Source: Alnus glutinosa
Lineage: Eukaryota; Streptophyta; Magnoliopsida; Fagales; Betulaceae
DNA length: 64,000 bases
Assembly (NCBI RefSeq): GCF_958979055.1
Contig: NC_084890.1
Span: 19,614,649 to 19,678,648, forward strand
Direction: 5' to 3'
The position numbers and the translations under genes were made by a program. Positions 23,014 through 35,925 of the stretch are shown here, piece after piece. Position 1 is the stretch's first letter; each line of letters begins with the position of its first letter. The notes below the pieces were generated by a model. It worked only from the letters and a program-made list of their open reading frames with translations. It searched no databases and was not told the origin of the DNA.

Positions 23014-23552
23014 TAAAAAAATCTCTACTGCTGTGAGAGCCATTTGGTCTACATCTATACGAAAATACAACAACACACGACAAAGTAAATCAAAACAACC
23101 GAACTAGCTAATAGGACAGCAGACTGGTAGCACATTAGTTCCAAATGAACATTTATATCTTATCCACTCTCTGAGTATCTTCAATCCAATACATGGGGTA
23201 GCTTGAACATTCCTAAAAACATTTGAACCTTCCTCTTGAGTTTCTGCTCTAGTTCTTTGGACAAAGTTAACTCATTGCAATTCCTGAAACTTTTCGCTAT
23301 GTTCTTCCTCGGTTTGCTTTTGCTTTTGCATCCAAACACCAATATCCTAGATTGAAAGGAAAACCTTGAAAAATTTAGAATTGGAAGTGAACTAATTCGA
23401 AGAAAGAAACCCGAAGAAGCAAAATACCACAAAAAATTTCGGACAAAAACCAACCAAGCAGCACCAAACAGAATTAACCCAAAATCAAGCATCAACCTCA
23501 ATCGACCATCAACTACCATCGAGAACAAACACCCACAGAAAATCTGCTATAA

Positions 23553-23722
23553 TTTAACCATTTTTTAAAAGTTTTTTTTGGTAATATAATTGTATTAAGG
23601 GTATATTTTTGTCATTGGGGGGACATTGACACTTTTTTATAGTTTAGGGAGAACATTGACAGTAAAATGGTAGTTTGAGAGGAGTATTTGTACTTTTTCC
23701 TTAAAAAAATTACAATATAACC
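23553..23722. repeat. Dispersed repeat, copy 2
   Basis: Direct-orientation partner of 19401-19578; both end at a TTACA(A/G)TATAACC block. Confidence 0.65.
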
Positions 23723-23987
23723 ATTTTTTTTTTTAACTTTTAACAAAAAAAGAAAAAAAAAAACATATGATTATGCTTTTAATTGAGATAATCCTAAAAG
23801 TATAACAACAAATACAATCACGAATGATTGTTATTTACTCCAACAGTTTGTCACTACTTCAGAATCCAAGCTCTGAATGAATATCTCGTCCCACTAACAT
23901 GACTGCAAGAATAATATCAAAATTTTCTCATTAAGGGTTCTAAGTTGATATTTAGCAATTGCATATTTAGTAGTCAAGCAAGCGATA

Positions 23988-24690
23988 TGGAAAGAGTAAC
24001 GATAGAAGATTTAAATAAGCATATCGCAGAATTTTTAGATTGGTATAGGGACTATGTAAGTGTTATGTCGCACGCTGATACACACAATTAATTTATTGCC
24101 TACCTTTTGTGAAATTATATTCATTATAATGATGTGAAGCCCAAATATCAGGTTCAACAAATGGATGAGCTCCGCATGAATGAATTAGGGGAAAAGTTAA
24201 AGTGGTATGTTGTAGGGCCTGTAAGAACAACCTCGAAATTGAAGCTATATATCAGCAATGACAATTTGTTTCGCACTATTGAGGACAATCAAGGAAAGAT
24301 AACCCAAATTAGTGGAGTTAGTATACTCGGTGTAGATGGCCCGACCTACTATGGCGTGTTAACTCGCATATTTGAGTTGTAGTATTATGATGGATCACGT
24401 TAAGTGCTATTCAAGTGTAATTCGGCGGATGTAACACGTGACAGGGAATGGATGAAGGATGAATCTGGCTTAATCCTTGTGAATTTTACTCACCTAATAC
24501 ACATTGGTGACAATATCACTGATGATTCGTTCATATTGTCTTATCAAGCATCACAAGTATATTATACTGTGGACGATAAGAACCCAAATTGGGTTGCCGT
24601 ACTTCAAACTAAAGCAAGGGACGTGTATGACGTCAGTCAGGGGGGATCAAATGAAGATATTGATGAAACCTTACAAAAATAGTTAAAGAG
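23988..24690 (+). pseudogene. CACTA (En/Spm) transposon fragment with a DUF4216-like region
   Basis: Plus-strand reading gives GVDGPTYYGVLTRIFEL, a stop, a frame change and then LFKCNSADVTRDREWMKDES. QASQVYYTVDDKNPNWVAVL and KARDVYDVS follow. The order YYG-L--I-EL, V-LFKC, and (S)QA-QV-Y--D--NPNW--V---K-RD-Y is that of DUF4216, a domain in plant CACTA ORFs. The preceding 24134-24280 part (DELRMNELGEKLKWYVVGPV) fits the region usually upstream of it. Stops at 24380-24403 and the lack of a TNP2 core or CACTA ends show a dead fragment. Confidence 0.75.
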
Positions 24691-26679
24691 CAGATCTGCT
24701 CTAAGCGGACTGGATCTAAGACAAGGATAGCCAATAAAAATTTATTTAAACCAGCCGTGAGAGATAACTGGCATGTACACCGAACTATCCAGGCCGTGAG
24801 AGATAACTCATTCACTTGACTAACCTTCATCCCATAGATCACCTATGAGGGTAGATCTAAAGAGAAGAAAACTCTTATTCAAAGTAAAAACACAACTAGC
24901 AAACATCAGCAGTGGTTAGGGAGGAGATGAATGATACAATACTGAGGTAGATGGACGGATGCATAGAGGAGAGGCCAAAATTGCTGAAATGGTCAAAGAA
25001 TACCTAAAAACAAAAGAAAACACCAGAATAGGAGAAGGAAGATAAGAGTGGGGAGTAGAAAAGGAAATAGAGATGAGGGGGGAGTAACTCTTTTCTCTCA
25101 AATCTATTTTCTAAGCGGGCGTTTTTTTAAATTTTTTATTGGTTATTGTCATGGACAATCATATCTTACGAGTAAACGACCTATCAAAATTTGAAAAAAG
25201 AATGCTAGTTACATATAATGAAAATGGAAGTTTTAGACTCAACAGCTTAGGATTGCACCACATGTCGTAATACTAAATATATATATATAACATAAATCAA
25301 AATCAAAGCGATGTGATTTCTTTTATATTAGTTTGTATATATCATATCATATCATATCTACATATGTAAGTACATAGTAACAAGCTTCCACGTTCACTGA
25401 AAGTGCTACTCATTATAATACACGTCCAATCTATTGTCCATCTTTTCTGCAAATCAACATGTACATACACGAAATGGAAAAAAAATCAGTTCTCCAAGTA
25501 CATTTAGGGGTGGTAATTCGTGTTCGTATTCTGGGTTCGAGTCGTACCAAGACATGTGTATAAGACTACATAAGTCAACTATAAGCCGACTCATTTAATT
25601 AAACGTATCAAATCTCTTAATTATAACCTTCTAATTTTGTATTAGATTCATGTCGGATTTGCGGGTCATATAAAAAATTGTCTGTTATTATGTCACGTAT
25701 CGGATTCAGGTCGTGTCAAATCATAAGTGTAGGATTATATATATGTCAACTATAACCTGACCTATTTAATTAAACGGGTCAGACTCTTCAACCCTATTCA
25801 TTTAATTTTGTGTTGGGTTCGTATCGAGTTTACGGGTCGTGGCAAAAATTGTCAGCCCTATGTACATCTATTATCCATCTTTTTTGCAAATGAACCATTT
25901 GATTTGTAAGATCTACCTGCTGTCCATTTTTTTGCAAATCAACATGTACAAGATATGGAAAAAATAAATAAATAAAATAAAAAATCATTTATTCTTGTAC
26001 CTATGATGTCATCTTTTGCAAAACAAGCATTGAATTTGTGACACATGTGAAAAATAATTGTTTCGTATTTATCCTAAAAAAGGAAGAAAAAAAAAAGGTA
26101 TATTTTCCATTTCTTTTATATGAATATTGAACCCATTAATCACGGACTGTGATTCCCTCAAAACCCTTTTCACAAAAGTGTCCGTGACACCCACAAAGGG
26201 TGCAACATACTACCAAATAAATGAAGCGTGCGTAGAAAGAAAATTAGAAATATTGAGGGTCGCTCTGCACTCTACACTCTGCTGAATCTCGGACGTCTGT
26301 TTGCATGTGCCGATACGCGTATACCCTAAAGGGATCGGAAAGAAGAAAATATGCATAGGGATGAGAAAATAATGGAGAAATTAATTGACAAGAGAGAACC
26401 AAGAGAGATGATTGAAAAGTGAATGCATGGAATCTGTTAAAAAATAAATTTAAAAAAAAAAAAAAAAAAAAAAATCTTGTAAATAAATTAATTAAACATT
26501 TAATTTTTTTTTTTTTTTTTTTTTAATACATAGCAAAATTCAGTCCACAGCCATGTTGAAGGGTAACGCGATCCAAATAGTGAATGCCGTGAAGATTACG
26601 GCACGAAATTGGAATAAAAATGCCCAACTAGTAGAGGATACTAAAAAGTGGTTTCAAATACGATGTAAGTTGGCAAATT
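24691..26679. other. Intergenic with a hAT MITE
   Basis: Outside the MITE there is repeated AT-rich sequence; TCTATTGTCCATCTTTT-type words recur at 25430, 25868 and 25920. Paired A and T homopolymers lie at 26451-26524. No gene seen. Confidence 0.45.
25505..25860. mobile_element. hAT-type MITE, 356 bp
   Basis: Starts TAGGGGTGGTAATTCG and ends GTCAGCCCTA. Flanking octamers AGTACATT and TGTACATC share six bases, compatible with an aged 8-bp duplication. The interior holds two copies of a ~175-bp block with GTCAACTATAA(G/C)C(C/T)GAC and TTTAATTAAACG. Confidence 0.6.
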
Positions 26680-27159
26680 GAGTAATTCTAGCCGGCGCTC
26701 CAGCGTCCCTCCTTTGTCCATCTCCATCTGACGTGGCATCAACCACGTCAGGCCCTTTTTATAAAAATAAAAAAAATAAAAATTCAAAACCAGGTTAAAC
26801 ACGAAATAGCTGCCATATTCTCCCAAAAGTTTTTCCCCCCAAATCTTTCCCTCCTCCCTCCACGCCACCGATCGCCACCACCAACTACCCCACAAGCACC
26901 GCTGCCAATTGCATCCATCTCCATCTCTATCCACAAGGTACCCCTCCATCTCTAGCTTTGTGGGTCTGAATCTCTAATCCCTCAAACCCCTTATAGTCTG
27001 TGCTTAGGTTTTTTAATTTTTTTGTCAAGCTTAGTAAAAATTGGGGCATTCCTTTCAGTATTATGGATTTGAATGGCTGAAGGGTTGCTGCGCTAGTATC
27101 TAGGCAGTTGGGTTTTTTTGGCTCTGTTCTACTAAAAATTGCTGGTTTGCTAAATGTAT

Positions 27160-27376
27160 AGTTTTCGGTTTACTGGTTTTGTTTGTTAAGTGTGTAGGTT
27201 CGAGGATTTTTTATGTGGGGTTTGGCTGTGTATGGATAGTTGGGCTTTTGGTTGTGTTTTTTGTTGTTGCAAATATTCTGGGTTTAAGCTTGGTGTTTCT
27301 AGCCTACCGGAGTGTTCTTTGTTTCTTTTGTGTTTGGAATGAAAAATCTTATTCATCAAAAAAAAAAAAAAAAAAT
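27160..27376 (+). mobile_element. LINE-like 3' tail inserted in the MULE
   Basis: Non-coding sequence ends TTTGGAATGAAAAATC, TTATTCATC and then an A run. This resembles the TTTCATTCATCC-plus-A end of the L1 at 15290. No target duplication identified. Confidence 0.4.
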
Positions 27377-27483
27377 TGATTCTTTCCTGAGCCAAAAGAA
27401 AAAACCAATGAGTTATTGTGCCCAATCCTAACATAGATTAATAATCTTTCTTTCGGTTACAATCAAGGAAAAGAAAATGGTAT

Positions 27484-27840
27484 GATAATGCTCTATATCC
27501 TGTTCTGTTTCTTGACTATATGAAATCAGCCATCCCAGCTTTAGAAGCTGGTTTACCGAGGATTATGGAGGTACTGGTTTTGACAGTGGCACTCACTTAT
27601 ATGAACTACAGGGGTTTAAACATTGTGGGATAGGTCGCTATATTGCTTGGAGTGTTTTCACTTCTTCCTTTCTTGTTTATGGGAATTGTTGCAATCCCAA
27701 ATTTGAAGCCATCGAGATGGTTCGTGGTTGATCTCAGCAGTGTAAACCGGGGTTTGTACTTGAATACTCTGTTCTGGAATTTGAACTACTAGGATTCGAT
27801 TAGTACTCTTTCTGGAGAGGTGGACAATCTCAGTAAAACT
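27484..27840 (+). pseudogene. Captured fragment of a LAT/PUT-type polyamine or amino-acid transporter
   Basis: A 119-codon stretch in one frame reads [57 protein letters not shown] and [20 protein letters not shown], ending WNLNY-stop-DSISTLSGEVDN. This closely matches my memory of the central part of plant polyamine uptake transporters (APC superfamily, LAT/PUT group). Two TAG codons (27631-27633 and 27790-27792) stand where the family has Trp, so each is a TGG-to-TAG change. No start codon or remaining helices follow. It is a transduplicated piece, not a gene; the source lies elsewhere. Confidence 0.82.
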
Positions 27841-30779
27841 CAATTATTCTATATTCAATAATTGAATTAGAGTTACAACATAACATATTTTTATTCTTTG
27901 TGTTTAATTATGCTTGTTTAAATATTTTTTAAATGCTTTCACTAACAAGTTTGTATTGTTTTATTAATGGAAGACTTCCCAAGGAAATGCTATTGTGGAC
28001 ACACATGAATATTTGTTGCCTCCTGTTAGTAATATTCAACATGACAATGTAATTGGAACTCAAAATAGTGTAATTACTCAGGTATTACAAAAGAAAACGC
28101 GAGCTTCATATGATAACCGATGAATTGTATAAACAAATGTTGGTGCTACCTATAATGTTTTTGTCATAATTTGCAGACAATCTCAAATCCTGCAGAATCA
28201 GGCTATGACACATTGTGTCAATCAAGGTTGATTTTCTAGTTGTCACTTTTGGTAAGTATGTTGTTTAAATTGAAAGTTTATCATACTTATATAGCACTAT
28301 GTAGATTGTCTTTTCTTTGTTTATTTTTTCCTTTTCTTTTATTTTTAGTTTTTTGCTGATATTGGTCATTTTTTAAACATGCAGTGAGACGCTGCTTGTC
28401 ATGGAGATTGTGTTAGAAACATACATCGAAAATGCTACTGTGGAGCATGCTTTAGTGTTTTGGTGGAGCATATGATGTGAGGCAAATTAATGTATGGGAT
28501 GATTCAATATTTCTATTTGAGAAATATTTGATGTAATTTTGTTCCTAAAATGATCTTTATTGAGGTTTTGCAGAATGATCTGTAAATTTTCATGGTCTAT
28601 ATTGGGCTCTTATTTCGTTATGTAGTTTCTTGAAGATTCTCAATTTGGGCACTTTGACTTATTTATTTGATATTGAGGACGAAGCTTTATTTTGCTTGTT
28701 TGGTTTTTGGTTGGTTGAGTAATAATGATGGAATTGTTCCAGTGATGCTTATTGTGATGTTTATTGTTCCAGGAAGCATGCTCAGAAGTGATGATCCATT
28801 ATTTGGTCGAGGATAGTTATCTATGTGCAAAACTAGAGCTGAAAATTTTATTGTAGGTGAATATTGGGAAGTGGGTTATATATTTTTTGCGTGATCAGTG
28901 ATCATTCAAAGTAGTTTTATTTATGATTGAAGTCTTGTAATCTCCATCACTTCATAATATGATTGCATTTCTTTGAACTTTTGTCACCCCATTCTTGTAA
29001 TTTACATTCATTTCTTCACCCCATTCAAGTCCTTTGATGGCTACGTTTTATTTAATGATGTAGGGAAGAATTCCAATTTGGATTCATCTGCCATCCAAAA
29101 ATGTCTTCAAATTAAGACTTCTAATTATCTGAATGAATCTGGGTATCAAAGATATATCTTGAAAAAGAAGGGAGACCATCCATATTGTAGTTATTTAATT
29201 CAATCAGATGCTTTTCTTGTATAATTTATTTTCCTGGGAGACAAGGTTGTATTGCAAAGAAAAGAAGCACCCAGTAAAATACATTAGTCAATGCTTCTGC
29301 ACAACACATTGTACTTCAATGCACCAAAAATAGGCAGTACAAGGAACAAATATCAACTTGTTCCATCAAAAATTCCACCTAACTTCTCAAATTACATGTT
29401 ACAAGTTCCAACATGTAAAAGAATCACTCATTTCAATATAATTTTTTCCTCTTAGAATGAAAGAATAATGTTTTTTCTGTCAAACTTCACATTAAGCAGA
29501 TTGCAGACATCTTGTAGATGCATTAACACCACCTTCAAAACAATCCATCTGCATCTCGTTAATATTTTCAGTTAATGGTCTTTCAAGTGAATCAAACACC
29601 TGCACATATAGCTCCTGAAACAAAACAAAAAAAAACACAAAAAAAAAAAGGAGTTATTATGTGCACCTATTTGCAAGCAAGACCTGCATATGTTTGATTG
29701 ATCAAACCTTGCTGCCACACTAAGTCCATAAGGTATCACCAAGTCCGTAATCTTCCTCTAATTGTCATCTAGAAAGAACAATGGCTTCTGCAATGTGCTG
29801 TCTTCACCTAATTGTGAATGTGAATAAATATAAACACAACAATTTTTCTTTTGCAAATTCACAGTAGCTATTTAGACATCTTCAATTACACACAGTAGAA
29901 AGGGTGATTAACTAGAAGCAGTACATGAATCTCTATATATTTTGAGCTTTTGGGGGCAAAATTTTTTGGAAGGGGAGATCATTGACACAATTATACTTTG
30001 AGCTTCAATTAACTCACATCCACTTTGAGCTTCAATTAGTCCCGAGGGTGGTTAAGATTTCTGAGGAAGGCATGCACAATATGCTAAATATCCAATGACT
30101 ACTACCCCCGACATTGCAGGATTGGGTGGGTGCAACTACAGGCCCAAATTTCATGGTGGTCATGATAAGACTTTTAGAGACAAACAAGGTGAGAAGTGAG
30201 AAAGAAACAATACATAGGAATGGTTAGTGTTCACATTTTGAAAGAGAGAACATTAAGCAAATCTAAGTTGATGCAGACAAAAACGTTCCAATCCACAAAG
30301 CTTGAGACTTTACAGGAATGCTTACTTTCAACAGAATCATATCTCTATGTGATGAATAATAACCATTCCCCAAGAGTGCTCATTACTTATCTGTACACGT
30401 AAAAGAATCTATTTGATAAAGCCCACAAGGCAAGGAAGTGACTAAATTACACAGCATTGCAAAAGTAACCATATTATTGAATAGATTCAGAAAAATACCA
30501 CTTAATTATACTTTTTCCAGGCTTATAATCAAAAAAAGATGTAGAGAATCTAATTAATATTTGAGCTTCAATTAGCTCACAACACCCTTTCACGCTTAAA
30601 TAGAATCAAGCCCAGAAAACAAAACTCGAAAATTTTACATCCAAACAAGCACCAGACAAAATTTCATCCAAAGAATTTTATATAGAGGCATAGAAAAAAC
30701 CCTAGAAACCAATCCGAAAGAAAGAGATTATAATTGAAAAATAGAGATAAAATTTTACCTGTGAGAAGATCCTAGTAAA
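27841..30779. other. MULE interior, unassigned
   Basis: AT-rich with short open stretches that may be further captured exons. On the minus strand 29500-29630 reads ELYVQVFDSLERPLTENINE. I could not match these to a family. Confidence 0.35.
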
Positions 30780-31290
30780 CTAGCATGGTTGCAGAGATTT
30801 AGTTCTTTTTTCTCTGTAGAGGAATTGAAACGAAGTTTGAAAAGAACAAAAAACTGAAGAACCGAAGTGTGAGAGCTTACCTCTTTTGATGGCTGGGCTC
30901 GTCGGTTGTGGTGGTGCTTCGACTGGGATCGTCGGCGGTGTAATGGGTCGTCGTGGATGGAGACGAAGATGGGTCTTACCTGGTGGATGGGTTGTCGGAG
31001 ATGGCGATACAGGGGATGGAGACCGCACGGTACCTTGTGACTAAAGATGGAGATGGATGGTGGTAGCTGGTGGCAATGGTAGCCAGTGGTGGGCGAAGGG
31101 AGGAGGGAAAATTTTGGGGGAATTTTTTTTTGGGGAAATTTTTAGCTTCCGTTTTCGTGTTTAAAACGCAGCTTTTGAAATTTTTCTTTTTTTTTTTTTT
31201 AAAAAAAAAAAAAATGGCCTGACGTGGCTGATGCCACGTCAGATGGAGATGGACAAGAAAGGGACGATGGAGCGCCGGCTAGAATTACTC

Positions 31291-32163
31291 ACAAATTTGT
31301 CATACTAGAGGATAAGCAAATTCTGTTGCTCATAAATATAGTTTGGTTAGAAAATATTATTTATTATAGACAAAGACAAAGCCAGATAATATTTTGAGCA
31401 GGGGCCAAAGCATTTTGTGCATTTTTTTTTTTTGTTGAAAAAAAAGCCAAGTATTGTATTTGGCTTTTCCATTATTTATAAATAAATTTACATGGTTATA
31501 TTTTAGTCTTTAAAAAAGTAAGAAAAAATATTTGTAAATTAGAAATTAACAAATTCACATAAAGAACAACATAATATAATAGCTTTCAAGTGTCAAATTC
31601 TCAAATTAATTGTTTAGACTTATAAACTATAATAACTAATATTCTCAATATTCAATAACCATAATATCAAAATTACAATACCATTTATATTAGGAATTGA
31701 AAGTGCAATTTGCCTTGATTGGTTTTACAATGCTTTTGTATTTTGAAGTAATTATTGTTATGTACCGTAAAAATCAGATTAAATCAATAATTTTGAAAAT
31801 TAAAATTTTATAATACTATAAAATAAAAACTAAACAATTAATAGTGAGTGGGCAAAGCCAGGACAAAGGCCTAGGGATTACTCTTATTCTAAATTCACAT
31901 TTCATGAATCACGAGTGACAAGTTAGTGCCTAGTGGTGATGGACACCACGACTGCAGGACATGGACTCTTCCTGAGTCGTCTAGACTTTATTTTTATTAG
32001 GAATTGTACAACTTGATCTTCAATCACTTTATTTTTTTTCTCCTCTTTATTTCCTGTTTGCAACTCTTTTCTCCTCTTTTCTCTCAAGTCTTGTCTCTGA
32101 CTGACCGACTCTTTAGACTCTTCTTTTCCAGTTCTTCCAAGGTTCTGCCATTATCTTCTCATG

Positions 32164-32214
<51 letters not shown>

Positions 32215-32656
32215 TAATTCTTTCACTAATTCTCTTCCCATGTTTTTTAATCCCAAATTCCCAATTCCACTCGGCCACTCCCAAACCCAAATCCAAATTG
32301 CCATTACCTTGACTAATCTTCTCATTTCTCATGTTTTCTTCTTCAGTTCACCTTATGAGTTATGGCTTATAATGACCAGAATTTCAGAAAAAATGAAGGA
32401 AATACATTGAAGTTAGAGTTTTGAGAACCTACAAAGTTGGGACGAGAGATCCGTCCAATAGGCTGCCCCGGTCACAAACTGAGATAAAACGAAGCGGAAG
32501 CAATTTGCCTACAGCTACTGGCCAACTGCCAGTGGGATTTGTGGGAATCATAGTTCAGAGACGGAGGAGGTTAGGTGAGGAGTCAGGACCGAGAGGTTGA
32601 TTGTTTTCAATTTTTGTTCAAATTGTTCTCTAATTTTTTTTTTGCTTCTTGATTGT
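31291..32656. other. Intergenic, no gene recognised
   Basis: AT-rich; includes the (ATT)n run at 32164-32214 and a polypyrimidine stretch at 32030-32160. Confidence 0.5.
32164..32214. repeat. (ATT)n microsatellite
   Basis: About seventeen ATT units. It gives spurious poly-Tyr and poly-Asn frames. Confidence 0.9.
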
Positions 32657-33938
32657 TGATGTGTGTTTTAATGAGTACTCGCAAGCGCACGAATCGTTTG
32701 CAATATAGTGTGTGCAAGTGCGAGGTCGAATCCACAGAGAAATTGTCAAATATTAGTGTCTTGTTTAATCAACCTCATTTTAACCTAGTTCCAAAGGTTG
32801 GAGGATTGATTCAAGAGTAAAAGACTAAACAAACGAGATGAAATAAAATGTGCAAATTAAAAGGAACTAAGGCTAAGGAATCTACCAAACCAAATCCAAC
32901 AACTCACACTTCTTGGTTTCTACTTGAACACCCAAAGAACATTAAGCTTAGGATGTCATTCAAGTTTCTCAACCACATATTCTAGAACCATTAAATGAAT
33001 CCAATTCAAAGATAAATCACAAAAAGTACCTATTTGAAATCAAATCATCCAATGTATCCATTCAATGAACAAATCACAATAGATATCATCATTCAAACCG
33101 ATAAAACAATGTATCCATCGGTTGAAACACATTAAATGTCCTATATCTACCAACAACCACATTCATTGCAAAAGATAAAGCATTTAGATGAATGGAACTT
33201 GAATAACAAATATGATATATCATTAAATGTGCAAGTATCATAATAAGAGTGTGAGTGTCATCAATGGAAAGGTTTCATCCTCAACCTTAGTTGAGGTTAC
33301 TAGCCTTCCATAACTAAGAACACCACAAGAAAATGAAGAACAACCATGGAAATAAAAGGAAAGCTTTACAAAAAGAAAGTGTCTAAAAACAAAAGCTACT
33401 GGAATACACTACAAAATGCACGAAATTAAACCTAGTTACTGTTTTCTGAACTCCCTCAACAAGGAGGTATGGCTATAGCTTTTATAGAGGGAAATTAGGG
33501 CTAGAAACCCATGTAAAATGACTCCTCTAACCCCCTCTAGGGTTCCTCTCTTGCTAGAGACAACCAAGGTCATGCAACCAGTGTGTTCTGCTGCGAAAAT
33601 CAGAGGGAGAACTGCTTTTTGTCATGGAGAAGCTCCTGATTGGGTGTTCTGGCGCACTTCTGCAAAAGTAAGTTCTGGGAAATTTCGATCGATCGACTTT
33701 TGTTCGATCGATCGACTTCGGGCAAAATTCGATCGATCTACTTTTAGGTTCGATCAATCGAATTCTTCAAAACTTCCGAATTTTCCAAGCAATTCCACAT
33801 GAATTTTGCCATTCCTCACTTATTGACCTACAAAACATAAAAACACAAAAACTAACCAAAGCATCAGAAAATAACAAGGCTAAAGGTCTAACTTATGTAA
33901 ATCAAGGGGTCTAAATAGACAATATTTGGCACTCATCA
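32657..33938. mobile_element. Solo LTR (family A), 1282 bp
   Basis: Starts TGATGTGTG and ends CACTCATCA. Perfect 5-bp target duplication ATTGT at 32652-32656 and 33939-33943. It shares extensive sequence and exact length with 45567-46848 (for example TACTCGCAAG(C/T)GCACGAATCG near the left end and TTTGGCACTCATCA at the right). It contains an array of TCGATCGATCGA palindromes at 33685-33765. No coding capacity. A short complete non-autonomous element is possible, but the TG...CA termini and 5-bp duplication favour a solo LTR. Confidence 0.82.
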
Positions 33939-34109
33939 ATTGTAGTAGAGGAATCTTTGTTTGGGCTTTTAGGCTTAATTGGGTAATGCAAAAAAATTAG
34001 TTGGGTGAGGCCAAATTAATTTAGTGAATAGGGCCAAAATGTTTATTGGTATTTATGGAGAAGGGGCCGATATCTGATTATAGAACTCAAAATTCCGAAA
34101 TTTTTTCAA

Positions 34110-34440
34110 TACATACAATGTCATGATCGAATAAAAACCGAAGAATCTTCTATCCATATTTACTCTAAAGATTGTTGTACAATTCTCCTATGCTAGTCCA
34201 TGGGCAGCCATATTTGCTCCCATCCTAACAGGCACACATCCCAAGAACAAAAACCTTAAAGTAAAAACTTAGCATCCTTAATCAATTCACCATAATGGCT
34301 CCAGGATTGTCCTTCCATTCGTAAAGCATTTTAAATTTTCATTGCATCTCCATCCAGCAGAATATTTTACAATTCTATATCTCGTCAGAATTCAACTATC
34401 TTCCAAGCACCATAAGCTTCAGCAACTACAAGGTAAATTA
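34110..34440 (-). pseudogene. LINE RNase H fragment
   Basis: Minus-strand reading gives VVAEAYGAWKIVEF, then LLDGDAMKI, NALRMEGQSWSHYG and PVRMGANMAAHGLA. This follows the RNase H-like domain of plant L1 elements (EAEA--A, EGDA--V--AL--EG--WS-YG, RE-N-AAH-LA). Stops interrupt it. It is a decayed LINE piece without a visible tail. Confidence 0.6.
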
Positions 34441-35416
34441 TGAATTATTTTGTAGAACATGTGCACGCCAAAACTTTTTGTTAGAGGAACTAGCTCTATC
34501 TTCATGATTATGAATAAAGTATAAAGTCTTCTTTAATTTTTTTTTTTTTTAAAAAAAAAAAAAAAACTGTAGAATGTTTAATTAATTCTATTGCACATCT
34601 ATTGTTCATCTACGTACAAAAGATATGTAAATCTACCATTGAATCTATAAGAGTCTAAGACTATATATTGGTTTCACATATTCATTAGTAAATTTGTAAA
34701 AAAAGAAAAGAAAAAAAAAATGTGCAAGAGAATAATACTAAATACATTTCATAAAAAAATAAAAAATAAAAAAATAAAAAAATAAAAAAAACCAAAAAAA
34801 TTATGAAAGTGAGATAATTATCTCACCACGTGCACACGCACACGTACGTACAGCAGAAGGCCGAGTAGCCAAGTCAAGTCAAATTATCCAATTTTCTTCC
34901 AAACTTGGTTTTGTATGTACAGAAAATGATGATCGAAAGATTTAGAACAAGTGCCATTGTGAAGAGAGACCATATATTTCTTGATCAAATTTCAAATTAA
35001 GCTGAAATGGTGAAGTAATTAAACCTTCCACTTTTTCAAGCCTGCTGTTTGAAGTTATACGGCCCGTTTGGTTGTCCACCATTAAAAAAATAAAAATCCC
35101 AACGGCTCAAACTGCCGTAGGTGACGTGAAAGGAGAGACTCAGGCAACGGTCAATTCGGCAGCCAACATGTCCTTTTAACACCAAATTCTATTAATCGAC
35201 CAAAATATATGTTTAGGTTGTTTTAATAAAATTGAATTCTATTTAAGTTTTATTCAACTTTTTTTTTTTTTAATTTTGTTTTATATTTTTTAAACCATCC
35301 AAACATAATTTCAAAAATTAATTTTTTTTCGATATTCGTAATTTTGAATATAGCAAAAAATAATAAAATATAATACAAAAAAACAAATTAACACACGCAA
35401 ACATGCCCCAAAAAAC
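34441..35416. other. Intergenic, no gene recognised
   Basis: AT-rich with homopolymer pairs (34533-34566) and A-rich runs (34700-34800). Confidence 0.45.
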
Positions 35417-35925
35417 TTGTCGAGAATGTCATAAACATCCCGTGCAAGTTTTTGACAATTTAAATAAACCACTTATTTCTCCGGATATATATAACCATTG
35501 CCGGGAGAAATGAGTGGTATATATACCAGGAGAAATGAGTGGTTTATTAAGATTGTCAAAAACTTTTATTGCAAGTTTTTGACAATCTTAATAAACCACT
35601 CATTTCTACTGGTATATATAAAATGAGTTTTATATATACCAGTAGAAATGAGTGGTTTATTAAGATTATCAAAAACTTGGGCCGGATGATTACGACAATC
35701 TTGACAATAAAGTTGTTGACAATCTTGTACCAGATGATTATGACAATCTTGACAACAAAGTTGTTGACAATCTTGTACCAAATGATTATTACAATCTTGA
35801 CAATAAAGTTGTCGATAATCTTAATAAACCACTCATTTCAATGGTATATATATATATCAAAAGAAATGAGTGGTTTATTAAGATTGTCAAAAACTTGTAC
35901 CGGATGTTTATGACAATCTCGACAA
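35417..35925. mobile_element. Foldback element with nested palindromes, 509 bp
   Basis: The ends TTGTCGAGAATGTCATAAAC and (inverted) TTGTCGAGATTGTCATAAAC form long arms that continue through CAAGTTTTTGACAAT and AATAAACCACTCATTTCT. The centre holds two and a half units of a 48-bp tandem repeat (GACAATCTTGACAATAAAGT...) and at least four copies, in both orientations, of AATAAACCACTCATTTC. Superfamily unknown. Confidence 0.7.

Larger units (their letters stand above)
22471..23987. other. Intergenic, no gene recognised
   Basis: Contains the (AAT)n run, the second copy of the dispersed repeat, and a minus-strand open frame at 23181-23528 that matches nothing known to me. Confidence 0.45.
26680..31290. 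mobile_element. Mutator-like element with long terminal inverted repeats, carrying host gene pieces
   Basis: The left end GAGTAATTCTAGCCGGCGCTCC is repeated inverted at the right end (31269-31290). Similarity continues inward for about 250 bp, through CCATCTCCATCTGACGTGGC, to a shared CACAAGGTACC at 26933-26943 and 31031-31041. Inverted repeats this long point to the Mutator superfamily. The expected 9-bp target duplication is not clear (flanks TGGCAAATT and ACAAATTTG). No MURA transposase was recognised. The interior carries a transporter fragment and a LINE-like tail, so I call it a Pack-MULE. Confidence 0.7.

Noticed and set aside
23181-23528. Minus-strand 115-codon open frame as a gene
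   Set aside because: No recognisable domain, start context or neighbour support; could be a fragment of something, but I cannot say of what.
32004-32325. Poly-Tyr/poly-Asn open frames
   Set aside because: Direct translation of an (ATT)n microsatellite.
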